NCBI GenBank assembly: GCA_015057455.1
Contig: SVEH01000020.1
Coordinates: forward strand, 1 to 64,000
Reading direction: 5' to 3'
Length of the DNA: 64,000 bases
DNA from: Lachnospiraceae bacterium
Lineage (GTDB): Bacteria; Bacillota; Clostridia; Lachnospirales; Lachnospiraceae
In this document: piece after piece, positions 18,670 through 26,889 of the stretch
Layout of the letters: each line of letters begins with the position of its first letter
How positions within the stretch are numbered: the first letter of the stretch is position 1
The notes under the pieces: generated by a model
Told to the model about the DNA's origin: nothing
Seen by the model: only the letters and a program-made list of their open reading frames with translations
Databases searched by the model: none
Made by a program: the position numbers and the translations under genes

Positions 18670-19467
18670 GTGTTAAGTATATTTTCACAATTAGGTTTAG
18701 AAAATATTAATATTCCTGCACAGATTGTTATGTTAGCTGCATTTATTGTAATGGCAAGCAGTTTTTGGTGTAAGGATAGAAAAAAAATACTTGGGTTACA
18801 GATAATAAGTAGTTTATTATTTGTTATTCAATACATATTATTAGGAGCGAAAACAGGAGCAATTCTTAATACAATATGTATAGGAAGAGCATATTTATTT
18901 AAGTTTAAGGATAACAGTAAGCCAAAGAGATGCAAGACTTTTGGAGAAAAATTATATAATAATATAAAACGTAATGCTATATTATATTTGTTTATAATTG
19001 CATTTTTAGTTTCAAGCTTGATTATGTGGGAAGGTCCCAAAGGAATATTTGCATTAATGGCAACCTTGGTTTACACAGTTGGATTATGGGAAGATAAGCC
19101 ACAGAATATTAGAATTGGTTCTAATATAGCTGCATTTTTCTGGTTTTCATATAATTTTTCCGTAGGCGGATACATAGGATGTATAACAGAGACAATTATG
19201 TTTGTATCTAATATGATTGCGATTGTAAAGCATGGAGATGAAAAGAAAAAAGCAAGAAAAAGAAAGAAGAACAAGAATAAAAGCAAGAAAAAGCATAAGA
19301 AACATAAGAAACATAAAGAAAATAAGAAGAATGATCCTAATTACAATGGAGAACAGGAAGAAATTAAAAAGAAACGAAAGTATGAAGGATTAAGTAAAAA
19401 AGAAATAAAAGCAATAAAACGTAAAAAACAAGCTAGAAAGGCTAAAAAAAGAAAACGTAAACATTAG
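18670..19467 (+). CDS. YgjV-like membrane protein with a lysine/arginine-rich tail
   Basis: A 265-aa protein. Residues 1 to about 190 contain six or so membrane helices and resemble the YgjV inner-membrane family (FIVMASSFWCKDRKKIL, NTICIGRAYLFKF, FWFSYNFSVGGYIGCITE). From about 190 to the end is an exceptionally basic cytoplasmic tail made almost entirely of Lys, Arg, His and Asn, with a KKHKKHKKHKEN segment. Such a tail would bind RNA, DNA or acidic lipids, but no function is known. The start is GTG 18670 seven bases after GGAGGG. It is followed 31 bases later by a small membrane protein gene, likely co-transcribed. Confidence 0.75.
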   Translation: MLSIFSQLGLENINIPAQIVMLAAFIVMASSFWCKDRKKILGLQIISSLLFVIQYILLGAKTGAILNTICIGRAYLFKFKDNSKPKRCKTFGEKLYNNIKRNAILYLFIIAFLVSSLIMWEGPKGIFALMATLVYTVGLWEDKPQNIRIGSNIAAFFWFSYNFSVGGYIGCITETIMFVSNMIAIVKHGDEKKKARKRKKNKNKSKKKHKKHKKHKENKKNDPNYNGEQEEIKKKRKYEGLSKKEIKAIKRKKQARKAKKRKRKH

Positions 19468-19498
19468 GTAATATAAGATCTTTTTCTGGAGGTATATT

Positions 19499-19927
19499 AT
19501 GGGAGTTTTACAACAGCTAGGAATAGTGTTTCTTTTAATGTTTTTAATTCCGGTTATTATAATAGTAGTATTTTATTGTTTGAAAAAGAGAAAATATACA
19601 GAAGAAGTTGAAGCGGATATTATAGATATAAGAAAGGTATATTTCCCTATGAGCTTGGATTATTTCTATGTGCCAGTTTACAGATTTACATATAATTATT
19701 CTACATATGAGGTAGAAAGCAAGAATATAAGATTAGAGTACCATAATATGAGCTTTAAGAATAATCATGTTAAGTTTAAAATTAATCCAGATGATCCTAC
19801 TGATATAAATGATCAATTGAATTTGGGTAATATAAAGTATGAACACGATAAAACAGAAGGGCTTATATTAGGAATATGTGCTATTACTGCAGCAATAGTT
19901 ACTATTTTAGTGTTTACATTCTATTAG
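19499..19927 (+). CDS. DUF3592-like membrane protein
   Basis: A 142-aa protein with one N-terminal helix (about 7-28), a beta-rich middle (VEADIIDIRKVYFP, VPVYRFTYNYSTYEVES, VKFKINPDDPTD) and one C-terminal helix (about 121-140). This helix-beta-helix layout and the Asn-Pro-x-x-Pro motif resemble DUF3592 proteins; the minus-strand gene at 37912 has the same layout. Function unknown. CTGGAGG lies eight bases before ATG. Likely in one transcript with the YgjV-like gene. Confidence 0.7.
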   Translation: MGVLQQLGIVFLLMFLIPVIIIVVFYCLKKRKYTEEVEADIIDIRKVYFPMSLDYFYVPVYRFTYNYSTYEVESKNIRLEYHNMSFKNNHVKFKINPDDPTDINDQLNLGNIKYEHDKTEGLILGICAITAAIVTILVFTFY

Positions 19928-19980
19928 GAGAAGTTTTAAATTTCTTATGGGTTGTTGTAGTTTATTATAGTTTATTGTAG

Positions 19981-20057
19981 TATATTATAGTATATTATAG
20001 TATATTATAGTTTGTAATGTCTTTTATAGTTTGTAATGTCTTTTATAGTTTGTTGTG
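19981..20057. repeat. Short tandem repeats (10 bp then 19 bp)
   Basis: Three copies of TATATTATAG (19981-20010) run into two full copies and a partial copy of TATAGTTTGTAATGTCTTT (from 20006, 20025 and 20044). Confidence 0.85.
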
Positions 20058-20167
20058 TTTTTTGTAGGTAATACAAGGTAATATATAGTTTCTTTAGTTA
20101 ATGAAGATTATTTGGTTAGAGTAGCATGTTTGCATAAAGATTAAAAATTAATAGATAATGAATATAT

Positions 20168-20212
20168 AAGTCGGAGAATCATTGAATTAGTAGATGATTT
20201 TTCGACTTTTTT
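20168..20212 (+). terminator. Terminator
   Basis: AAGTCGGAGAATCAT (20168-20182) pairs with ATGATTTTTCGACTT (20194-20208) using G-T wobbles and runs into a T-tract. It is oriented to end transcripts from 19499 on the plus strand. Confidence 0.7.
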
Positions 20213-20265
20213 GTGTTGTTTAGCTTCATATGTTATTTTTCACTCTTATAGGGGGATGGTGTAGT

Positions 20266-20400
20266 CATAGGGATGAAAGTAATAAGAGTTGTAAAAGAAA
20301 AAGTCATGCCTATGGGGCTAGTAGAGTGACTATAGGGATGAAGATAATAATAATTGTAAAAGAAAAAGTCATGCCTATGGGGCTAGTAGAGTAGCCATAG
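20266..20400. repeat. 64-66-bp tandem repeat
   Basis: A unit beginning CATAGGGATGAA and containing AAAGTCATGCCTATGGGGCT is present at 20266 and 20330; a third copy begins at 20396 and decays. Each unit can fold because CATAGG at its start pairs with CCTATG near its end. Confidence 0.85.
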
Positions 20401-20500
20401 GGATGAAAACTATAAGAGTTATATATGAAATTCTCATATCTAAAGGCTATTGAAAAAGATATGAGAATAATTTGATCAATAAAAATTGAATAATCTTATC

Positions 20501-20615
20501 GATTCAGTAGTTAATATCTCATTAAATCAATAGTAAATATCTCATTAAATCAATAGTAAATATCCTATTAAATCAATAGTATATATCCTATTAAAACAAT
20601 AGTAATTCTCTCGTT
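20501..20615. repeat. 23-bp tandem direct repeats, five units
   Basis: Contiguous units start at 20501, 20524, 20547, 20570 and 20593, consensus AAATCAATAGTAAATATCTC plus ATT; a partial sixth follows. There are no spacers, so it is not a CRISPR array. Confidence 0.9.
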
Positions 20616-21091
20616 AAAACAACAGTCCATAGTAAAATAAAACCCATATGTTATATATATAAAGTTAGCATAATAATACATCGTGATTAAATTGTCAGAA
20701 AATAATATTTATGCAACACAATAAAGGCGAATTGTTTACGGATTTATAACAATTCTAAAAACAATTTTTTCATGTTTTTGTAAGTCTTAGTTAACAAATG
20801 TTTGAAAATGTAAAAATATGTAAGAAAATAGCAGTAAAATTTACAATATTTTCCAAAAAAATGCGAAAAACTCGAAAAATAATACAATTTTAAAATGGAT
20901 GTAACAGATTTGTAATAGTTATAATGTAAACTGTTTATGGGTCTTAAAAATGTATAAATTGTATCAAAAACTTAATAAATATTCGTGAAAATGCTATGAA
21001 TAATTGGGAATAATTATTAAGTGAATTGAATATTAATTTATATATGGTTTAGAAATGACACTAAAAATAATTACCAGAGAGGAGCTTAGCT

Positions 21092-23188
21092 ATGAGAAAA
21101 AGTATTAAAAGAGGAATTGCTATTGTAGCAGCATCAGCAATGGCACTATCTATCGTAAGTGTAGGCAACGTAATGAAGAGTGATGCAGCAAGTGTTTCTA
21201 GAGATATTAAGAATATGGCTAGAAGAACAAACATTTCTTTAGATTATAATGATAAGTTATCAATAACTAGAGATGAACTTGCTGACACTAGTATGGGTAA
21301 AGAAGATAGTTCGACTATGTTTATCTATATGTGCGGAAGTGATCTTGAATCATACTATGGTTTAGCCAACATGGATATTAATGAGATGATCGCTGCCCAA
21401 GAGAGTGACAATGTTAATATAGTTATTCAAACAGGCGGAGCTAGAACGTGGAGAGGAAATGGTATTAGTAACAGTCAAATAGGAAGATATGTGGTTAAGA
21501 ATAATAAACTACAATTAGTAGAGAGTTTACCACAAGCCAACATGGGAGAGGCTCAAACATTAGAAAGCTTCTTAACATGGGGTGTAGAAAACTATGCAGC
21601 AGAACATATGAGTGTTGTATTCTGGAATCATGGTGGTGGAAGTATTGATGGTGTTTGTTTCGATGAAAGAAACAGCTATGATAGCTTATCACTTAGTGAA
21701 GTAGAAATAGCTCTAGCTAATGCTACAGAGAATATGACAGATAAATTCGACTATATCGGATTTGATGCATGTTTAATGGGAACTATCGAAGTAGCAAATA
21801 TGCTTAAACCATATGCTGAGTATATGATAGGCTCAGAAGAAGTTGAACCAGGTTATGGTTGGGAATATACATCAATTGTAGATAGAATGGTTGCAAACCC
21901 TGACGTAGACCCAGAAGAATTAGGAAAGTTGATTGTTGATACATATTACACATCAACAGCAGCTATAGGTCAAGGTGCATCAGCTACTTTATCATTAGTT
22001 GATTTAGATAAATTGGATGAAGTAATGATAGAATTTAACGAAGTTGCTAAGGAAATGAACGAATTAGCAGATGTTAAAGCTAATATTACAAAATTAACTT
22101 CATTAGCAAATAGTTCAGATAACTATGGTGGTAATAACGCATATGAAGGATACACTAATATGGTTGATTTAGGTGACTTTATGCAAAATATTGCACCATA
22201 TGTTGAAGGAACAGAAGATGTTTTAGAGGCAATTGAAGAAGCTGTAGTTTACCAAAGAATTGGTAACAGTCATGCAGATGCAACAGGAATAGCATTCTTC
22301 TACCCATTACAAACACCTTCACTTGCTGAATTAAACTACATGAGAAATCTTGGAGTATCTCCATATTTCGCAGAATATATGGATAAAGTATTATTTACAG
22401 CAAAATATGGTTCAATCGATGGATTTGTATCAAACGATTGGGCAAATAATGGATATTTCTATGATTTAGACTTTGAATATATCGATAATGAATTTACTTC
22501 AATAACAGGATATGAGAAGTTAAAAACAAAATCATATTTCAAAGCAGCAAGCTTTGATGATAATTGGTACAAATGGTTCTACAAGAAATCACTTGTAGAT
22601 ATGGAAGTATCAGATGAATTAGCAGATGATGTAATTGTATCAGATGATAACGTTGTTTTAGATTTAGACAATGAAACAGCAGAAGATGCATCAGATGCAA
22701 AAGTTGCAGTAGTTGTTGAGAATGGTGACGATGTATCAATCTTAGGAGCAATTGCACAGGATGATGAACAAGTAAAATTCGATGGTAAATGGTTTACACT
22801 TGCTGATGGTCAAGTACTTGCAGCAGAAGTTGTAAGCGAGAATGACAAAGTAGTTCTTTATACAGCACCAGCTGTAGTTAATGGAAAAACTACTAACGTC
22901 AGATTTACTGTAGAAAACAATGATATTACTGTACTTGGTACATGGGATGGTATCAATGAATTTGGTATGGCAGCTAAGGGAATTAAAGAAATCAAAAAAG
23001 GAAGTACAATTACTCCTTTATACATGACAGTAGATACACAAACAAATGATGTTGATATGGTAAAAGGTGATAGCGTAGTTGTAGCAAATGAAATCATCAC
23101 AGTAGATGATATTCAAGAAGACTATAGCTTTGCAGCACAAGTTGAAGATGCATTTGGTAATGTAACAATCTCAACTCCAGTAAAATAA
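21092..23188 (+). CDS. Secreted clostripain-family (C11) cysteine peptidase
   Basis: A 698-aa secreted protease. The signal peptide spans about residues 1-32 (cleavage near SDAAS). The caspase-like catalytic domain contains FIYMCGSDLES, then the catalytic His in WNHGGG (about H180) and Cys in DACLMG (about C227), as in clostripain, gingipain-like and C11 enzymes, which cut after basic residues. Downstream is GSEEVEPGYGWEY, then a helical segment and two beta-rich C-terminal domains from about residue 500. No sortase motif or membrane anchor is seen, so it is probably secreted. GAGAGGAG lies seven bases before ATG. A strong hairpin follows. Confidence 0.92.
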   Translation: MRKSIKRGIAIVAASAMALSIVSVGNVMKSDAASVSRDIKNMARRTNISLDYNDKLSITRDELADTSMGKEDSSTMFIYMCGSDLESYYGLANMDINEMIAAQESDNVNIVIQTGGARTWRGNGISNSQIGRYVVKNNKLQLVESLPQANMGEAQTLESFLTWGVENYAAEHMSVVFWNHGGGSIDGVCFDERNSYDSLSLSEVEIALANATENMTDKFDYIGFDACLMGTIEVANMLKPYAEYMIGSEEVEPGYGWEYTSIVDRMVANPDVDPEELGKLIVDTYYTSTAAIGQGASATLSLVDLDKLDEVMIEFNEVAKEMNELADVKANITKLTSLANSSDNYGGNNAYEGYTNMVDLGDFMQNIAPYVEGTEDVLEAIEEAVVYQRIGNSHADATGIAFFYPLQTPSLAELNYMRNLGVSPYFAEYMDKVLFTAKYGSIDGFVSNDWANNGYFYDLDFEYIDNEFTSITGYEKLKTKSYFKAASFDDNWYKWFYKKSLVDMEVSDELADDVIVSDDNVVLDLDNETAEDASDAKVAVVVENGDDVSILGAIAQDDEQVKFDGKWFTLADGQVLAAEVVSENDKVVLYTAPAVVNGKTTNVRFTVENNDITVLGTWDGINEFGMAAKGIKEIKKGSTITPLYMTVDTQTNDVDMVKGDSVVVANEIITVDDIQEDYSFAAQVEDAFGNVTISTPVK

Positions 23189-23229
23189 TAGAATACATTT
23201 ATAGAATATAATACTTTATAATAAGAAGG

Positions 23230-23260
23230 AACAGGTGCAGAGAAGTCTGCACCTGTTTGA
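23230..23260 (+). terminator. Terminator of C11 peptidase gene
   Basis: Perfect 11-bp arms AACAGGTGCAG (23230-23240) and CTGCACCTGTT (23247-23257), short T-run. Confidence 0.75.
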
Positions 23261-23480
23261 GTGTGAGATGATTTCTAATAAAAAAACAAAATAACCCATT
23301 GTATTTTGAAAAAATTACAGTTTATTTTTGGTAAATATTTATGTATAATGACATCATACTTAATAAATAGTTATTTTTACTTTTTATATTGCTAGCAAAA
23401 AAGTAGAGAATAATTATATAATAAGTAATAAAATAATACAATATATATAAATAATAAAATACATAAAGGAGATATGATTT

Positions 23481-24326
23481 ATGAAAAATAAAGTAATTGG
23501 AGCAGTTATTACTGCAGCAGTACTTATAGTGGGAGTAGCAGGAATGGTTCTTTGTATAGAGAAGATTCCAACAGGTTATGAAGGTGTAGTATATTCTATG
23601 TCAGGTGGAGTTGAAGATGAAACATTATCGCAAGGATGGCATTTGGTTTCACCATTTAAGCAAGTAAAAGAATTTACAATTGGTAATGAGCAATTACTTC
23701 TTACAGAAGATGAGGGAGAAGCATTTAAGGTTGCTACATCTGATGATGCAAGTATAGCAATTAGTTTCCAAATGTCTTATAGATTCTACTCAGATAACTT
23801 AGTAAAAACTTATTCAAAGTTTAAGGGTATGGATGGAGAAGATATCGTTAATAGAAGAGTTAAAACAGTACTTAAATCAAAAGTATCAGAAGTAACATCA
23901 GAGTTCTCAATGATGGATATATATTCTGGTAACCGTAATGAGATAAACAATAGAGTAACAGAATACTTGAAAAAAGATTTTGAAAACAAATTTGGTATAG
24001 AAGTTGTAGATGCATCAATTATAGATGTTCATCCAGATGATAAGTTAAAACAAGCAATTGACAATCGTGTAACTGCACTACAAGAAAAACAACAAGCTCA
24101 AGCAGAACAAGAGAAAGTTAAAGTAGAGGCTGAAACAGCAAGAATTAAAGCTGAAAACGAAGCAAAAATCAAGATACTTGCAGCAGAAGCAGAGGCGAAG
24201 GCTAATAAGTTAAAATCACAATCAATATCAAAAGAGTTAATAGAAATGACAGAAGCAGAAGCAAGATTAAAACATGGTTGGGTTACAGTTCAAGGTGCTA
24301 ATTCAGTTGTAACAACTAATAAATAG
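23481..24326 (+). CDS. SPFH/prohibitin-family membrane protein
   Basis: A 281-aa protein with one N-terminal membrane helix (about 5-27), an SPFH domain (about 28-200: PTGYEGVVYSMSG, GWHLVSPFKQVKEF, TSDDASIAISFQMSYRF) and a coiled coil (about 190-245, rich in Ala, Glu, Lys and Gln). Such proteins oligomerise into membrane scaffolds. The end (LKHGWVTVQGANSVV) is typical of the prohibitin-like subset. GGAGAT precedes ATG. A tiny membrane protein gene and three small genes follow in the same direction. Confidence 0.88.
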   Translation: MKNKVIGAVITAAVLIVGVAGMVLCIEKIPTGYEGVVYSMSGGVEDETLSQGWHLVSPFKQVKEFTIGNEQLLLTEDEGEAFKVATSDDASIAISFQMSYRFYSDNLVKTYSKFKGMDGEDIVNRRVKTVLKSKVSEVTSEFSMMDIYSGNRNEINNRVTEYLKKDFENKFGIEVVDASIIDVHPDDKLKQAIDNRVTALQEKQQAQAEQEKVKVEAETARIKAENEAKIKILAAEAEAKANKLKSQSISKELIEMTEAEARLKHGWVTVQGANSVVTTNK

Positions 24327-24466
24327 TTTGTGGATACAGAAGCAACGAAATAGCATTAAGACTATGATATATGGTAATAATTCTAGGAATAGTTTTGAGA
24401 TGATTATGAAGATAAGGGGGATATTGGAGTAACAATGATATAAGGGGATAAGAACGGAGGAATATT

Positions 24467-24601
24467 ATGAATCCAGTGTTTTGGTTGGTTATAGTAGTAG
24501 CAGTAATAATTGTGTGGAGTATATTATCATTTGCATTTGAACCAATAGGTAGAGGGGTTAGAAAGTTTATACGTCATATATTTGGTAAAGATGATGAATA
24601 A
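24467..24601 (+). CDS. 44-aa single-pass membrane protein
   Basis: A short gene with a perfect ribosome binding site (CGGAGG, six bases before ATG 24467). The peptide has one hydrophobic helix (about residues 4-24, FWLVIVVAVIIVWSILSFAF) and a basic then acidic cytoplasmic tail ending GKDDE. It lies 140 bases after the SPFH gene and could be an accessory peptide of that scaffold. Function unknown; the call rests on the start context and clean hydrophobic pattern. Confidence 0.6.
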   Translation: MNPVFWLVIVVAVIIVWSILSFAFEPIGRGVRKFIRHIFGKDDE

Positions 24602-24664
24602 AAGGTAAAAAGGGAATTAGTAAGGAACAAGAAATTTAAAATGCGAATAAAAAGGAAGGATAAT

Positions 24665-24943
24665 ATGGTTTCTGAAGCAATTTTAAGTAGTTGTGATGAT
24701 TATACATCGTTTATGTATGATGATTATAATATTAGATTTAAAACTTCATCTAAATTAGAAAAGTATACAGAAATTTTAGAGTGGGATAATGGATATTTAG
24801 TAGTTATGGCTAAGTATGAAGGCATAGGGATAATAGAAGATTATATAGATTTGTTGCCAATATTAGAAAACTTATATTTAGATGTAGAGAAATTTTTAAA
24901 ACCAATTGAGAAAGTGAGGATTTCTTATGATAGATATCAATAA
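24665..24943 (+). CDS. Small protein of unknown function, gene 1 of a three-gene cassette
   Basis: A 92-aa soluble, acidic protein (MVSEAILSSCDDYTSF at the start, ending near EKVRISYDRYQ). No family is recognised with confidence. The start is ATG 24665 after GGAAGGA; an earlier in-frame ATG (24641) has no site. It overlaps the next gene by 17 bases, so the two are translationally coupled, and a third small gene follows after three bases. Confidence 0.75.
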   Translation: MVSEAILSSCDDYTSFMYDDYNIRFKTSSKLEKYTEILEWDNGYLVVMAKYEGIGIIEDYIDLLPILENLYLDVEKFLKPIEKVRISYDRYQ

Positions 24944-25148
24944 AGTAGCAGATGATGCAGATATGATTATTCATGGATATGCATTCACAAAAGAAAAAAA
25001 TATAATAAGAGTGCTAAATTTGAATAATACAAAAAGAGCGGCTGTATTGGATCAAGAAGGTGTTGTATTAGAGACTAGTATGGATGATATAGAATTAGCA
25101 ATTGTAACAGAATACTATGTCGAAAATAGGGAGTTTATGGAGGAGTAA
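24927..25148 (+). CDS. Small protein of unknown function, gene 2 of cassette
   Basis: A 73-aa protein (MIDINKVADDADMIIHGY, NNTKRAAVLDQEG, acidic end). Its start lies inside the preceding gene, with GTGAGG upstream. No function is recognised. In size and position it resembles partner genes that accompany DUF4160-type proteins, which is a weak contextual argument. Confidence 0.75.
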   Translation: MIDINKVADDADMIIHGYAFTKEKNIIRVLNLNNTKRAAVLDQEGVVLETSMDDIELAIVTEYYVENREFMEE

Positions 25149-25151
25149 GAG

Positions 25152-25430
25152 ATGCCAAAATACTTTGAATATAAAATAGGTGGTTATTATCTATATTACA
25201 CCACTCATTGTGTAGTAGAAGCTATGCATGTGCATGCAAGTGATAGAAGTTTAACGGAAGCAGGTTCAGCAAAGTTTTTTGTAAAAAGCAACGGTGATAT
25301 AGTTGTTGAAAAAAAGGGAATGCTTTCAGACAGAGATATCAATAAGATTAGAAAGTTTATTAAGAAATTCTATAAAGATATGTATATTACATGGTCGGCG
25401 ATAAGTGATAAAGGATTTTATGGAGAATAG
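25152..25430 (+). CDS. DUF4160-like small protein, gene 3 of cassette
   Basis: A 92-aa protein. The layout HVHASDRSLTEAGSAKFFV, NGD, a short helix linker and KIRKFIKKFYKDMYITW resembles DUF4160-type proteins, which pair a His-x-His segment and a strand with a helix ending in Trp. Some DUF4160 members are found in toxin-antitoxin-like pairs. It starts three bases after gene 2 with GAGGAG immediately upstream. A perfect 21-bp bidirectional terminator closes the cassette. Confidence 0.75.
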   Translation: MPKYFEYKIGGYYLYYTTHCVVEAMHVHASDRSLTEAGSAKFFVKSNGDIVVEKKGMLSDRDINKIRKFIKKFYKDMYITWSAISDKGFYGE

Positions 25431-25484
25431 CTTTGTTATAAATTAAATAATATAAAACATTATAATATATAAAATTTATAAATT

Positions 25485-25534
25485 ATAAAACAAAGTATAC
25501 CATTACAAATAAATAATGGTATACTTTGTTTTAT
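25485..25534. terminator. Bidirectional terminator
   Basis: Perfect 21-bp arms (25485-25505 and 25514-25534) starting ATAAAACAAAGTATACCATT, loop of eight. A-rich left and T-rich right, serving convergent genes 25152 (+) and 25593 (-). Confidence 0.85.
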
Positions 25535-25592
25535 GATAATGAGTTTTTCTTGTCTAAAATGAAAATTATATGTTATATCATATAGTTAAAGA

Positions 25593-26075
25593 TTATTTTT
25601 GAAAATTACCGTCAGCAATAGCTTGTTGTACCCATAATTGAAGTGAATTAACAGCCATAGATATTTGAGAAAGCTGTTCTTGGATTCGTTCAAAATCTTC
25701 CATTTCATCTTTTGTGATTTTACCATCAACAGTAATTTCAATAAGTCTATTTTTTTCTTCATTTAAAGAGTTTAGTGATGCAAGCATCTCTAAAGTAATC
25801 TGTGATAAATCTTTTAATTTAATTTCAGGAATATGTTCCTTACCAATAGGACATTCATGTGAACAATAATAGTTGCATAAAGATGGATTCTTATAACATT
25901 CAGCCATTGTAAGAATTTCATCAGGATGTGGTAAGGATTTTTCATTTTCAATTTTTTCAATTCTATCAGGAGAAACAGTAATAAGTAAATCGGAAGCTGC
26001 CTCTCTAGTAAGCCCTAACTCCTCACGACTAATTTGATAAATATTTTTGTTTTCTTTAGTAGATTTTCTTCCCAT
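25593..26075 (-). CDS. XRE-type helix-turn-helix regulator with Cys cluster
   Basis: A 160-aa probable transcription regulator. Residues about 12-65 form the HTH (ISREELGLTREAAS, SPDRIEKIENEKS, PDEILTMAECY). Directly after is CNYYCSHECPIG (about 73-84), three closely spaced cysteines plus a His that could bind metal or sense redox. The second half is a coiled-coil-like helical domain (about 95-155). GGAGG lies eight bases before ATG 26075. It points towards, and could regulate, the converging small-gene cassette or the divergent 72-aa membrane protein; the target is not shown by sequence. Confidence 0.8.
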   Translation of the reverse strand: MGRKSTKENKNIYQISREELGLTREAASDLLITVSPDRIEKIENEKSLPHPDEILTMAECYKNPSLCNYYCSHECPIGKEHIPEIKLKDLSQITLEMLASLNSLNEEKNRLIEITVDGKITKDEMEDFERIQEQLSQISMAVNSLQLWVQQAIADGNFQK

Positions 26076-26438
26076 GATATATCCTCCAATAATTTTTTCA
26101 ATAATTGTATTGTAAAATATAGATCATATTATAGATATAAATGAATATGTATCCATAATTGAGTATTTACTTTCTATGATAATACAACAACATTATTATA
26201 TACATATATCATAAAATATGAAAGGTTTTTTCAAAGGGTTTAATTATATTAAGAAATATTTTAGAGAAAAAACTAGTAAAAAGCAAAATAACACCCTTTA
26301 ATTTGCTTTTTATATCATTTATAAGTCGTAAATAATATTGTAGAATATAGATATGAACAGGAGACATTGATGATGCAGATAATGTGGATACATATATAGA
26401 AAATATTATAGAAGAATAGAAATAGGAGGAAAATAATA
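26076..26438. other. 363-base divergent intergenic region
   Basis: AT-rich. It holds only a terminator-like inverted repeat, AAAAAGCAAA (26278-26287) against TTTGCTTTTT (26302-26311). A 79-codon minus-strand frame here starts inside the next gene's leader and lacks a ribosome binding site. Confidence 0.5.
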
Positions 26439-26657
26439 ATGATAACACTATTAAGCTTGTTTATAATAGGGATATTGCTGTGGGTTGGATTTATAATAAC
26501 AGGTGCATTCTTTAAAGCAATAATATGGTTGTTTATACAATTACCAATAGCATTAATACTATGGGATTTAGGAGTGGCATGCTGTTGTACCCTAATATTA
26601 ATACCAGTTGGGGTAAAATTATTTGGAGTAGGTGGACGAGTAGTAAGTTATGTGTAA
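26439..26657 (+). CDS. 72-aa membrane protein
   Basis: A small, very hydrophobic protein with two probable membrane helices (about 2-24 and 27-62), a CCCT cysteine cluster in the second, and a glycine-rich end. TAGGAGG lies nine bases before ATG. Function unknown; likely a real gene because of the start context and uninterrupted hydrophobic pattern. Confidence 0.65.
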   Translation: MITLLSLFIIGILLWVGFIITGAFFKAIIWLFIQLPIALILWDLGVACCCTLILIPVGVKLFGVGGRVVSYV

Positions 26658-26785
26658 TGTATATAGGAAAAGTATATTATTAAATAACAGAGGCTAAAAA
26701 ATAATATATATCTGTCGTGTAATCGTGCCTAGAAAAGAAAAATAAAGAAGACTTGCCTAGAACTGAAAAAATCCCCTAACAATAG

Positions 26786-26814
26786 TTGTAATTTTTAAAA
26801 GTTTATTTTATAAT
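26786..26814 (+). promoter_or_regulatory. Promoter of metG
   Basis: TTGTAA (26786-26791), 17 bases, TATAAT (26809-26814). The leader of about 70 bases contains no T-box or S-box sequence that I can see. Confidence 0.65.
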
Positions 26815-26889
26815 GAATCAGTATGAAGAAAAATAGAATAAAATAAATTAATATACATAAGTAAGAAGATATTTTAGGAGGATGATAGA

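Larger units (their letters stand above)
19928..21091. other. 1.16-kb non-coding, tandem-repeat-rich region
   Basis: No credible gene. In order it contains 10- and 19-bp tandem repeats (19981-20057), a terminator (20168-20212), two and a half 64/66-bp repeats (20266-20400), a perfect 11-bp hairpin (20431-20441 against 20457-20467), five 23-bp direct repeats (20501-20615), a small inverted repeat (20729-20755) and a TATAAT box near 20920 ahead of the clostripain-family gene. A 55-codon frame at 20230 lacks a ribosome binding site and runs through the repeats. Confidence 0.8.

Noticed and set aside
20230-20394. 55-codon open frame through the 64-bp repeats
   Set aside because: No ribosome binding site, and openness is explained by the repeat unit; the peptide has no recognisable features.
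20501-20615. Regular direct repeats that could suggest CRISPR
   Set aside because: Units are contiguous 23-mers without spacers and no cas genes are present.
26209-26448. 79-codon minus-strand frame in the 26.1-26.4 kb gap
   Set aside because: Runs into the start of the 72-aa membrane protein gene; no ribosome binding site; composition like random AT-rich DNA.
26658-26889. T-box or SAM riboswitch ahead of metG
   Set aside because: No T-box sequence or S-box core seen; a simple promoter explains the gap.
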